A stretch of DNA of 37,278 nucleotides from Candidatus Uhrbacteria bacterium (GTDB lineage Bacteria; Patescibacteriota; Patescibacteriia; UBA9934; GWF2-40-263): NCBI GenBank assembly GCA_016235605.1, contig JACRJW010000002.1, positions 1 to 37,278 of the forward strand. The letters are read 5' to 3'. Below, in pieces: positions 7,165 to 13,499 of the stretch. A program made the translations under genes and the position numbers. Under the pieces are notes generated by a model. It had not been told where the DNA came from, made no database searches, and saw only the letters and a list, made by a program, of their open reading frames with translations. Positions within the stretch are counted from its first letter, which is position 1, and the number at the start of each line of letters is the position of its first letter.

Positions 7165-9375
7165 ATGGCAAGTGAAATCAAAGCGGCACAGTACGAACCT
7201 CAATCGCCTGATGAGCATATCCGAGGGGTCTCGATCCTTCTTCCGGTCCAGGATCGAGGAGGTTTTGTATTCATGCTCGCCTACACAAAAAAAGAAAATG
7301 CAGATGCAGAACTGTTCCTGCAGATCTTGAATGACCAAATCCACCGCTTGGCGGATTCTTTCGGAAAAGAAGCCAATCCCCAGCATCGCTTTGAACAATT
7401 CCTTGGTGCACTGAATGAGACTCTCTCCTCACACGTGAGAGAAGGCCGCTTCCTGCTCCCGATCGAACACGTCCATGCCCTGGTGGGCGTTGCTTCTTCA
7501 CGCCAAATGTTTCTTTCAGGGACCGGCGAGCTGACGGCTTTGTTCCTGCATAAAAAACCCTCACAGCGCTATCAAATCTTTAATCTCTTCCGCGGCATCC
7601 AAACAGAGCAGTCGCTCCCTACGTGGGAAAAAACCTTTGCCGTGGTCTTGGATGGCGACCTCCATCCCGGTGACGTATTCTGTGTCTGCGACCGTGACCT
7701 CCAACAGGCCATCCCTCCCGAGGAATTAAACCAAATCCTCTGCACCCTCCCTCCGGTGAGCTCCGTTGAAAAAATCCGCCAGTACTTTTCGCACAAGGAC
7801 GGATTCCTCCTCACCGTCGTCAAAGTATCCGGACCAGAATCCTCTGCCAGCTCCCTGGACGCTCGAGGGGCGGTCCTCAAAGCCGACGTGTCTGTGGACG
7901 AGCTCCAGCGCATGGAGTCCGAAACGCATGATCTCCTGGAAGACCAGCGACCAAAACTCTCCTCGCTTATCCAGTCCATCATGCGCTGGATCAAAAATCC
8001 TTCCAGCACCAAATCGCGGATCCTCCAAGATCTCAATGCGCGTGATTCCGCCATGGTGGCCATCAAACGTGTGGGGCGCATCATCTGGCGTATCATGTTT
8101 TTCCTCGGCAAACGCTCTTGGAAACATACGAAGCTCACGATCAAAACTCTCGCGAACCCGCAGGAACGCGCACGGCTGAAAAAGCGTATCCGCCTGAACA
8201 AAGAAACGGGCCTGGAATACATCCGCTCGCTGATCCACCGAAGCCAGCGCATTCCCCGAGCCACGCAATTTTTGATCCTAGGCATTGGCGTGGCCGTCAT
8301 TGTGCTCACGATCGGCATCTCGTTCCTTTCGGAGTCCCAGGCGCGATCCGCAGAAGAAAAAACCTATCGAGAACGCCTCACGACAATTGATGACCTGATG
8401 GAACGCGCCGCGGGCGCCGTGATCTACAAAGACGAAGACCAGGCACGGAATTTGTACGTGAATGCGCAAACCATGATTGCGGAACTTCCCACCGATACGC
8501 CTGAACGCGCGTCTAAGGCAGCAACGCTGAACGCGGATCTTGAAAACGCCTTGGATGAAATCCGACATTTGGTCACGATCCCCAATCCTCCTCTCTTGGG
8601 AGACTTGGCAAACTTAAGCGACGGCGTATTCGGAAATAGCCTGATCCAACGCTCTGGAGCGCTGTATGTCTTTGGCTCCGATGGCCGTGTCTATACCTTT
8701 AACCGCGAGAGCAAACGCTTCGAGGTCGTGATTGGCGACGAGGCCAAAGGCGTTCCCGCTCTCTCCTCTTCTGAGGAAGAAGGGCGTCTCTACTTCTTAG
8801 GCCAAGACGGCGCCGTCTATTTCGTATCTGCTGAGGACGCCACCCTTGAAGCCACGGGGGCTGGCAATGCCGCATGGGTGGACATGGAAGCCTACGCCAA
8901 TCGCCTCTATGTCCTTCGGCCTACCTCCCGCGGGCAAGAAGGACAAATCCTCCGTTTCGACCGGAGCGGATCGAAGTTTTCAGGCGAATCCAACTGGATT
9001 ACGTCGCGCACGGTTTCCTTTGACGCTGCCATCTCCCTTGCTGTCGATGGGAATGTCTATGTACTCATGAAGGATGGAGGCGTGACTCGATTTGTGAGCG
9101 GGAGCGAGGAAGGATGGAACGTGGGTGTGGTGGATCCGACGATCACAAGCGCCACAAAAATCTGGACGAATCCAGAGAGCAAGTACCTCTATATCTTGGA
9201 ACCTGCCACCAATCGCTTGATCGTGTTTGAAAAAGAAAGCGGAGAATTCGTGGTACAATATCGTTCGGGCGCTTTTGGCGATCTCACCGATTTCGTGGTT
9301 GACGAACAGGGCTACACCATCTATCTTTTAGCAGGATCGAAAATTTATTCCATCGCCGCAAGTCACATCAAATAA
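7165..9375 (+). CDS. PP2C-like / transmembrane / beta-propeller protein
   Basis: A 736-residue protein in three parts. Residues ~20-215 resemble a degenerate PPM/PP2C domain: HALVGVASSRQMFLSGTGE parallels the strand pair around the conserved Gly, and LHPGDVFCVCDRDL parallels the 'GD.LLLCSDGL' strand. The metal-binding Asp residues are not convincing, so it may be a pseudophosphatase. A basic juxtamembrane region leads to one TM helix (~369-388, FLILGIGVAVIVLTIGISFL). A helical stalk and then, from ~477, blade-like repeats follow (ALYVFGSDGRVYTF, RLYFLGQDGAVYFV, NVYVLMKDGGVTRF), indicating a six- or seven-bladed propeller outside the membrane. It could sense or bind an envelope ligand and signal inward; that is inference. 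Confidence 0.75.
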   Translation: MASEIKAAQYEPQSPDEHIRGVSILLPVQDRGGFVFMLAYTKKENADAELFLQILNDQIHRLADSFGKEANPQHRFEQFLGALNETLSSHVREGRFLLPIEHVHALVGVASSRQMFLSGTGELTALFLHKKPSQRYQIFNLFRGIQTEQSLPTWEKTFAVVLDGDLHPGDVFCVCDRDLQQAIPPEELNQILCTLPPVSSVEKIRQYFSHKDGFLLTVVKVSGPESSASSLDARGAVLKADVSVDELQRMESETHDLLEDQRPKLSSLIQSIMRWIKNPSSTKSRILQDLNARDSAMVAIKRVGRIIWRIMFFLGKRSWKHTKLTIKTLANPQERARLKKRIRLNKETGLEYIRSLIHRSQRIPRATQFLILGIGVAVIVLTIGISFLSESQARSAEEKTYRERLTTIDDLMERAAGAVIYKDEDQARNLYVNAQTMIAELPTDTPERASKAATLNADLENALDEIRHLVTIPNPPLLGDLANLSDGVFGNSLIQRSGALYVFGSDGRVYTFNRESKRFEVVIGDEAKGVPALSSSEEEGRLYFLGQDGAVYFVSAEDATLEATGAGNAAWVDMEAYANRLYVLRPTSRGQEGQILRFDRSGSKFSGESNWITSRTVSFDAAISLAVDGNVYVLMKDGGVTRFVSGSEEGWNVGVVDPTITSATKIWTNPESKYLYILEPATNRLIVFEKESGEFVVQYRSGAFGDLTDFVVDEQGYTIYLLAGSKIYSIAASHIK

Positions 9376-9424
9376 ATACCTGTAGTGAGCCTGCCTGTGG
9401 TGAGCTCAGTCGAACCATCGAACT
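9376..9424. repeat. Short dispersed repeat of the TGAGCCTG..CTCAGTCGAACC type
   Basis: The gap between the propeller gene and the next start contains gtgagcctgcctg followed by gtggtgagctcagtcgaacc, a form of the CCCTTCGA..CTCAGGG palindromes widely scattered in environmental bacterial genomes. Related copies lie at 9811-9837, 24286-24303 and 24699-24727. No Shine-Dalgarno motif precedes the ATG at 9425. Confidence 0.4.
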
Positions 9425-9802
9425 ATGAAACTGCATCATTGGATCGTCCTTCTCATTGCTCTTGTGGTTGTGGGCGGCTTGGTCCTGTGGCCAAAATTCC
9501 AAAGTAAAGACGTCTACACGGATGAACTCACGGGCACGTGGCGGGCGGAAGGGACAAGCGAAAATGATTATCAGTGGTGGATGGAGTACACGTTTGAAGA
9601 CCACGACTACACGCTTGCCACGGATTCCTACTACAAAGAAAAAGGGACGTACCTGATTACCGAACGGTTCCTCGACGGGTCCATGACCGTGAAAAAAACC
9701 TTTAGCGATGGGAGCAAGGAATATGAAATCGTGGTCGTGACGACCGATGATCCTGATGTGATTCAGCTTGATGGGGCCATCCTGAATCGTGTCAAAAAAT
9801 AA
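9425..9802 (+). CDS. Small membrane-anchored protein, lipocalin-like beta domain
   Basis: A 125-residue protein. Residues ~5-22 (HWIVLLIALVVVGGLVLW) form a signal anchor. The remainder is beta-rich with alternating aromatic strands: LTGTWRAEGTS, YQWWMEYTFEDHDYTL, YKEKGTYLI, TVKKTFSDGSKEYEIVVV. A GTW motif at the start of a small beta barrel suggests a lipocalin-like or META-like fold, but no catalytic residues can be named. It follows the propeller gene by 49 bp and ends at a strong bidirectional terminator shared with rplL, so it is probably the last gene of that transcript. Specific function unknown. Confidence 0.75.
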   Translation: MKLHHWIVLLIALVVVGGLVLWPKFQSKDVYTDELTGTWRAEGTSENDYQWWMEYTFEDHDYTLATDSYYKEKGTYLITERFLDGSMTVKKTFSDGSKEYEIVVVTTDDPDVIQLDGAILNRVKK

Positions 9803-9804
9803 TC

Positions 9805-9844
9805 AAAAATCCCACCCTGAGCGTATCGAGGGACGGGATTTTTT
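9805..9844. terminator. Bidirectional intrinsic terminator
   Basis: AAAAATCCC (9805-9813) pairs with GGGATTTTT (9835-9843), flanked by A and T runs on both sides, so it works for the plus-strand anchored protein and for rplL on the minus strand. Its loop carries the dispersed palindrome ccctgagcgtatcgaggg. Confidence 0.85.
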
Positions 9845-9848
9845 GTTC

Positions 9849-10250
9849 TTACTTGATCGTGGCTTTGGCTCCCGCTTCTTCCAATTGCTTCTTGATCGTC
9901 TCAGCGGCTGCCTTGTCGACGCCTTCTTTGACGATCTTTGGAGCGCCGTCCACCAAGTCCTTTGCCTCTTTCAGGCCAAGACCCGTGATCGCCCGCACCG
10001 CTTTGATGGCGTTAATCTTGTTCTCTCCGGCGGCCGTCAGCTCCACATCGAAGCTGGTCTTTTCTTCTGCGGCGGCAGCGCCAGCGGCAGGACCGGCAGC
10101 CATCATCATGGCAGGAGCGGCAGCGCTCACACCAAATTTCTTTTCGAGCACTTTGACGAGTTCTGCCAAATCGAGCACAGACATTTTTTCAATCGTGGAG
10201 ACGAGGTCCTGGAACTTGGCTGGAACCTCGATGGGTGTTTCATCGGACAT
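9849..10250 (-). CDS. rplL: 50S ribosomal protein L7/L12
   Basis: A 133-residue stalk protein that recruits translational GTPases. Residues ~8-45 form the dimerising N-terminal domain that binds the L10 helix ([20 protein letters not shown]). The Ala/Gly-rich hinge ([20 protein letters not shown]) follows. The C-terminal domain carries the factor-binding helices: [20 protein letters not shown] and [12 protein letters not shown]. It is slightly longer than the usual ~120 residues because of a short N-terminal extension. It lies 49 bp downstream of rplJ on the same transcript. The upstream spacer is almost free of G, with no Shine-Dalgarno sequence, which fits initiation in an unstructured region. 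Confidence 0.98.
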   Translation of the reverse strand: MSDETPIEVPAKFQDLVSTIEKMSVLDLAELVKVLEKKFGVSAAAPAMMMAAGPAAGAAAAEEKTSFDVELTAAGENKINAIKAVRAITGLGLKEAKDLVDGAPKIVKEGVDKAAAETIKKQLEEAGAKATIK

Positions 10251-10299
10251 AGGTTGTAGGTGTTAGGGAATAGGGATTAGGTTGTAGGTGGTTAGGTGG
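10251..10299 (-). other. G-free spacer before rplL
   Basis: On the minus strand this 49-nt intercistronic spacer has one G, at its first base. The rest is a degenerate CCTAACCACCTA / CCTACAACCTA series that runs right up to the ATG. The same C/A/T-only vocabulary appears before the gene at 24760 and, on the coding strand, inside the UvrD gene (30660-30710). It has no Shine-Dalgarno motif and cannot form Watson-Crick stems with itself, so it may keep the start codon open for ribosome entry. Confidence 0.55.
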
Positions 10300-10821
10300 C
10301 TAGGTTTTAGCCGTCTTCATCGCGTTGAGAACGTAGACCAATGAGCGGAGGTTTCCGGCAAGGACATTGACGAACCCAGAAATGGGTGCGTTGAGAGAAC
10401 CGACGAGCTTGCCAAGAAGCTCTTCGTGGCTCGGCAAAGTTGCGAGTTGCTTGAGTATCTCGGATCCCACGAAGGCCCCTTCGAGGATGCCGCCGATGAT
10501 CTTCACTCCTTCGCGATCTTTTGTGAACGCGGCCATGAGCTTTGAAGGGGCGATCTCGTCTTTGTAACCAAGCGTGGTGAGGATACTGCCGACAAGATCT
10601 TTCTCCGGAACCGCGAGACCGTTTTTCTCAAGGGCTCGCGTGAGCAGGGTCTTCTTGGCAACGACCAGTTCGACACCTTCTGCGCGGCCTTTTTGTCGCA
10701 GGGCATTGGCGTCGTCCATGGTGTAACCAGAGACGGACGTGAACACCGCAGACTTAATGCGCGAGAGTTTATCTGTGAGCTCCGTAAGGATTTCCTCTTT
10801 CTGTGCACGTGTTTTGGGCAT
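10300..10821 (-). CDS. rplJ: 50S ribosomal protein L10
   Basis: A 173-residue ribosomal stalk base protein that binds 23S rRNA and carries L7/L12 dimers on its C-terminal helix. MPKTRAQKEEILTELTDKL, AVFTSVSGYTMDDANALR, ELVVAKKTLLTRAL and TLPSHEELLGKLVGSLNAPI are typical family blocks. The C-terminus NLRSLVYVLNAMK is the start of the L7/L12-binding helix and is short. It is first in the rplJ-rplL operon, with a promoter at 10954-10982, an L10 leader and a small hairpin with U-run before the start. L10 should bind the leader and repress its own synthesis. No strong Shine-Dalgarno motif is visible. Confidence 0.98.
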   Translation of the reverse strand: MPKTRAQKEEILTELTDKLSRIKSAVFTSVSGYTMDDANALRQKGRAEGVELVVAKKTLLTRALEKNGLAVPEKDLVGSILTTLGYKDEIAPSKLMAAFTKDREGVKIIGGILEGAFVGSEILKQLATLPSHEELLGKLVGSLNAPISGFVNVLAGNLRSLVYVLNAMKTAKT

Positions 10822-10867
10822 AGTTGTTCGACCTTTAGGTAATAAAAACTGCTGACTTGCGCCGCAG

Positions 10868-10889
10868 TAGAAAAAAGGCCGAAACCTTT
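10868..10889 (-). terminator. Possible attenuator hairpin between the L10 leader and rplJ
   Basis: On the minus strand AAAGG pairs with CCTTT around TTTCGG, followed by a run of Ts. The stem is only 5-6 bp, so it is weak, but its place just after the L10 leader and before rplJ is where an attenuator would be expected. Confidence 0.45.
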
Positions 10890-10936
10890 CACCTCGACGA
10901 GACTTATGGCCTAAGCCAACTCGTTGTCTACGGCAA
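10890..10936 (-). ncRNA. Ribosomal protein L10 leader
   Basis: The minus strand reads TTGCCGTAGACAACGAG, then a short variable hairpin, then CTCGTCGAGGTG. CCGUAGACA..CGAG paired with CUCG.CGAGGUG is the conserved kink-turn-containing core of the bacterial L10 leader (Rfam L10_leader). It lies between the promoter and rplJ, as expected for autogenous regulation by the L10-(L12)4 complex. Confidence 0.88.
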
Positions 10937-10953
10937 ATCTTCAGTTCGATGAA

Positions 10954-10982
10954 AGGATACTAAATGGCTGGTTTTCTGTCAA
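10954..10982 (-). promoter_or_regulatory. Promoter of rplJ-rplL
   Basis: TTGACA (10982-10977), a 17-bp spacer and TATCCT (10959-10954) on the minus strand predict a start near 10947, a few bases before the L10 leader. The -35 box immediately follows the conserved end of direct repeat 1. Confidence 0.75.
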
Positions 10983-10987
10983 TGTGC

Positions 10988-11084
10988 CTGGATTGGGGTC
11001 AGGTCGGGCTACGGGCTTTTTTTGAATGCGGACATTTTTTCGTATATACGAACTTTCGTCCGCACAAAAGAAAACGGCCGCTCG
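10988..11084 (-). repeat. Direct repeat 1 flanking the PP2C gene
   Basis: About 97 bp, closely similar to 12066-12158. Shared parts on the plus strand are CTGGATTGGGGTCAGGTCGG, a GGGCTTTTT stretch, the perfect palindrome TTCGTATATACGAA, ACTTTCGTCCGCAC and AAAAGAAAAC with GCCGCTCG. On the minus strand the unit runs from the terminator of the upstream gene to the -35 box of the next gene, so it is a duplicated terminator-promoter boundary. Confidence 0.8.
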
Positions 11085-11096
11085 TGGGAGCTGCCG
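11065..11096 (-). terminator. Intrinsic terminator of the PP2C gene
   Basis: On the minus strand CGGCAGCTC pairs with GAGCGGCCG around a short CCAC loop and is followed by TTTTCTTTTG. It lies eight bases after the stop codon. Confidence 0.75.
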
Positions 11097-11103
11097 TCCG
11101 CGG

Positions 11104-11979
11104 TCAGGAAATGACCCGAAAGTAGATGATCGTCACGTCGTCGGCAACAGAAGCCAGACGCGAACGGGTATTTTCAGCAACCTCCAAAAGCGAGATGGCG
11201 AGCCACTGGTCACGGAAGTATTTGAATACTCGCTCGACGTACCGATTCCCTCCATCAGAGCACAGGGCAAACACGGTCCACTTTGGCACGGTGGAAATTT
11301 CAAACGTCCTCACCTCCGGCTCATGCACCACGGCCGGCTGATACTCCCAGTCGCCGAACACGCGCGTGGGGATCAGGCCCCCACACCATCCTCGCGCTGT
11401 GTGTCGGAACAACCTCGGCGAGGACAACGTCCACCGATCTACCCAGGGTGGAAGGACCGCGAATTTCTGTTCATCGATGAGAGGTTGCAGGCGTGTACGC
11501 TCCTTCAGATCACAACCATTGTGATCGCGTGTCAGCTGTGTGAAGCCTGTGGGATCGTCATCTGCGACATAGAGTCGACAATCCCCTGTTTGCGCCAGGA
11601 CGACCTGCCCTTCCAGGACCGTCAGGCAACTTGCCACAGCGCCTACGTCCAAGTATGCGAACAGGTGTCTACGCTCTGCGAGCGGACGAAACTGTGCGTC
11701 TACCCCCTGCGCCACCGCGTCGAAAATCTTGGGAAAAAATGTAGGATCGGGAAACTTCGCGAACTGTTCGCGAAGGCCTCCTGCGACCGCCTGGGCAAAC
11801 CGAGCCACCGTGACAGACTTCTGATGGCTGCGACCTTGCTCGTCTACCTCACTGCCATGCCCATCAGCGATCGCCGCGAAGAACGGTCTGCCACCTCCCG
11901 CTTGCTCGATCGCGTAGGCGTCTTCCGTCGGCCCGCCCCTCACAAAAGGAGCGCAGACCACGATGTATTCGACCTTCAT
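11104..11979 (-). CDS. PP2C-type (PPM) Ser/Thr protein phosphatase
   Basis: A 291-residue Mg2+/Mn2+-dependent phosphatase. Motifs run in the expected order: EDAYAIEQ (N-terminal Asp motif), FFAAIADGHGSE (metal Asp and Gly), VASCLTVLEGQVVLAQTGDC (GS/VGDSR equivalent), QLTRDHN, PTRVFGDWE (RxxGD), VFALCSDG and ADDVTII. All core metal-binding aspartates seem present, so it should be active. The ATG at 11979 follows a strong AAGGAGTG Shine-Dalgarno motif, unlike most neighbours. It has its own promoter and terminator and sits between two ~95-bp direct repeats, so it looks like a one-gene cassette. No kinase or FHA partner lies in the window, so its targets are unknown. Confidence 0.92.
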   Translation of the reverse strand: MKVEYIVVCAPFVRGGPTEDAYAIEQAGGGRPFFAAIADGHGSEVDEQGRSHQKSVTVARFAQAVAGGLREQFAKFPDPTFFPKIFDAVAQGVDAQFRPLAERRHLFAYLDVGAVASCLTVLEGQVVLAQTGDCRLYVADDDPTGFTQLTRDHNGCDLKERTRLQPLIDEQKFAVLPPWVDRWTLSSPRLFRHTARGWCGGLIPTRVFGDWEYQPAVVHEPEVRTFEISTVPKWTVFALCSDGGNRYVERVFKYFRDQWLAISLLEVAENTRSRLASVADDVTIIYFRVIS

Positions 11980-12029
11980 GGTTCACTCCTTCTATGACGA
12001 AACATAGTCCCGTTGATTCAGGACCTGAC

Positions 12030-12058
12030 ATTGTTCTCTCTTCTCGTCTTTTTGTCAA
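12030..12058 (-). promoter_or_regulatory. Promoter of the PP2C gene
   Basis: TTGACA (12058-12053), a 17-bp spacer and AACAAT (12035-12030) on the minus strand, placed relative to direct repeat 2 as the rplJ promoter is to repeat 1. The predicted leader is ~45 nt and ends in the AAGGAGTG ribosome-binding site. Confidence 0.55.
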
Positions 12059-12065
12059 AATACGT

Positions 12066-12158
12066 CTGGATTGGGGTCAGGTCGGGTTATGGGCTTTTTA
12101 TTGCGAGAGATTTTCGTATATACGAACTTTCGTCCGCACAAAAGAAAACAGCCGCTCG
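12066..12158 (-). repeat. Direct repeat 2 flanking the PP2C gene
   Basis: About 93 bp, the partner of 10988-11084, with TTCGTATATACGAA and the CTGGATTGGGGTCAGGTCGG end conserved and the central poly-T segment variable. It lies between the UMP kinase stop and the PP2C promoter. Confidence 0.8.
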
Positions 12159-12171
12159 GAGGAGACGGCTG
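12140..12171 (-). terminator. Terminator after the UMP kinase gene
   Basis: On the minus strand CAGCCG..CTC pairs with GAG.CGGCTG and is followed by TTTTCTTTTG, the same design as the PP2C terminator. A second hairpin, AAGAGCG/CGCTCTT (12186-12205), overlaps the stop codon just before it. Confidence 0.65.
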
Positions 12172-12203
12172 ATTCTTCAACCGCAAAGAGCGCGGGAGCG
12201 CTC

Positions 12204-12914
12204 TTAACAATTGATCACCGTCCCCACGAATCGTTCGCCCTCGAGCAGTCCATCGAGGTTTGAAATATTTTTTCCATTCAAAATCGCCACAGAAATTTTA
12301 GAGTGATGCGCCAGGCGCGAGGCCACCGGGTCAAACGGGACGTTCATCCCTGGATCCCACTCGTTCCCTACCATCTTGCGAAACTCTTTCCAGGTGATGT
12401 TGCAGATGACTTCTGCGTCTTTGTGCTTGCGAGGGTCTTTGTTGTAGACGTAATCGATGTTGGAAAGGTTCACAACGAGTTTGCTCTTGAGGCGTTTGGC
12501 CAAACGCGTGGCTACGTAATCGGTCGACCATCCAGGTTTCCATCCAGCCGCGACAAGCACAGGCTTGGTCCAGTGATGAAACGATCCGGTTGGATCCTTA
12601 ATCATGACGGGATGCGCCACGTCGCGCAACACGGTACGCACCAAATGTCCGTTCAAACGCGTCGAGTGGATGCCGAGCCAGTCAAGGTCGTCGCGTGTGA
12701 GTTTGCCAACGTCTCGAGCAGCTTCTTGATAGTGACGCGCAGTGCCTCCGCCGCCCACAACGACCACGAAACGCCAACCGAGTTTGACGTGCTTGTGGAT
12801 CAACTCCCGAAAATCTTTCAGAAACGCGACATCAATGTTGCCATTGGGGACGACGAGTGAACCGCCGACAGAAATGACCAGCGTCGAAGGTTTGAGAGAG
12901 TTGGAGTGGGTCAT
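12204..12914 (-). CDS. pyrH: UMP kinase, archaeal-type amino acid kinase family
   Basis: A 236-residue amino-acid-kinase-fold enzyme that phosphorylates UMP to UDP with ATP. VISVGGSLVVPNGNID binds ATP phosphates; VVVVGGGGTARHYQEAARDV and GIHSTRLNGHLVR follow the archaeal PyrH pattern rather than the bacterial KLSGE..GGGN.FRG pattern. GWKPGWSTDYVATRLAKRL, NLSNIDYVYNKDPRKHKDAE and PFDPVASRLA complete the UMP- and ATP-binding loops. The best match by eye is the archaeal/eukaryote-like UMP kinase subfamily; other amino acid kinases such as isopentenyl phosphate kinase lack the FDP..A motif. A terminator separates it from the xseA operon upstream. Confidence 0.85.
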   Translation of the reverse strand: MTHSNSLKPSTLVISVGGSLVVPNGNIDVAFLKDFRELIHKHVKLGWRFVVVVGGGGTARHYQEAARDVGKLTRDDLDWLGIHSTRLNGHLVRTVLRDVAHPVMIKDPTGSFHHWTKPVLVAAGWKPGWSTDYVATRLAKRLKSKLVVNLSNIDYVYNKDPRKHKDAEVICNITWKEFRKMVGNEWDPGMNVPFDPVASRLAHHSKISVAILNGKNISNLDGLLEGERFVGTVINC

Positions 12915-12940
12915 AGAAAAAATCGCCGAATGGCGATTTA
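12915..12940 (-). terminator. Terminator of the xseA-xseB-holin-like operon
   Basis: AAATCGCC and GGCGATTT (12920-12939) form an 8-bp stem with a 4-base loop, followed on the minus strand by TTTTTTC. The stem overlaps the stop codon of the holin-like gene and ends directly before the UMP kinase ATG. Confidence 0.8.
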
Positions 12941-13291
12941 GGATTCCTTCGCTTGTTTAATAATCCAGTTGGTTGTCAGAGAAATGATCCAGAGCAAGAG
13001 GGCTGCCAAAAGGGCGGGAGTGAATCCTTCCACGACAAAACCTTTGACGATCGTGGAGACAAGCCAAATCATGAACGCGTTCACGACAAAGGTGAACAGA
13101 CCGAGTGTGAGGATCGTAATGGGGAGCGTGAGGATAAAAAAGAGCGGACGGATGAGAGCGTTCACGAGTCCCAAGACAAGGGAGGCAATGAGCGCACTGT
13201 AGAATGTATCTACGCCGAATCCCGGGACGACGTTGGCGACCAAGAGGAGTGCAAGGGCGTTGATGATCCATCGGAATAAAAGATACGACAT
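12938..13291 (-). CDS. Phage holin family 4-like membrane protein (PF04020)
   Basis: A 117-residue protein with four membrane helices: residues ~2-25, 28-48 (ALIASLVLGLVNALIRPLFF), 52-78 (LTLPITILTLGLFTFVVNAFM) and 90-112. The NALIRPLFFILTLPITILTLG block is the signature of the four-TM 'phage holin superfamily IV' proteins. These are common chromosomal membrane proteins in bacteria and are usually not phage lysis genes. I chose MSYLLFRW at 13291 because the longer frame would overlap xseB without need. The ATG is one base after the xseB stop, so it is the last gene of the xseA-xseB operon. Function unknown. Confidence 0.88.
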   Translation of the reverse strand: MSYLLFRWIINALALLLVANVVPGFGVDTFYSALIASLVLGLVNALIRPLFFILTLPITILTLGLFTFVVNAFMIWLVSTIVKGFVVEGFTPALLAALLLWIISLTTNWIIKQAKES

Positions 13292-13292
13292 A

Positions 13293-13499
13293 TTATTCTG
13301 AAAATTTCTTTTTAATCTCCTCGACGTTGTTTTCAACTTCGGAAAGTTTTTTCTTGAGCTCACTGGCGAGTTCCAAGCCGCGCTCAAATTGTTTCAACCC
13401 AAGATCCAGATCGAGCTGGTCTTGAGAATCAAACCACTGTGTGATTTTTTCAAGTTCCTCAAACGCCTTGGCAAAGTTGATGGGTGATTTTTTTGTCAT
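13293..13499 (-). CDS. xseB: Exodeoxyribonuclease VII small subunit
   Basis: A 68-residue helical protein. NFAKAFEELEKITQWFDSQD, LDLGLKQFERGLELASELKK and LSEVENNVEEI match the two-helix XseB coiled coil that coats the XseA C-terminal region. The length is typical (60-80 residues). It overlaps the end of xseA by four bases (ATGA type), which implies translational coupling and balanced subunit production. Confidence 0.95.
   Translation of the reverse strand: MTKKSPINFAKAFEELEKITQWFDSQDQLDLDLGLKQFERGLELASELKKKLSEVENNVEEIKKKFSE

Noticed and set aside
12938-13291. Holin-like gene as sign of a prophage
   Set aside because: PF04020-type proteins are common chromosomal membrane proteins; no other phage gene is present and it sits in the xseAB operon.
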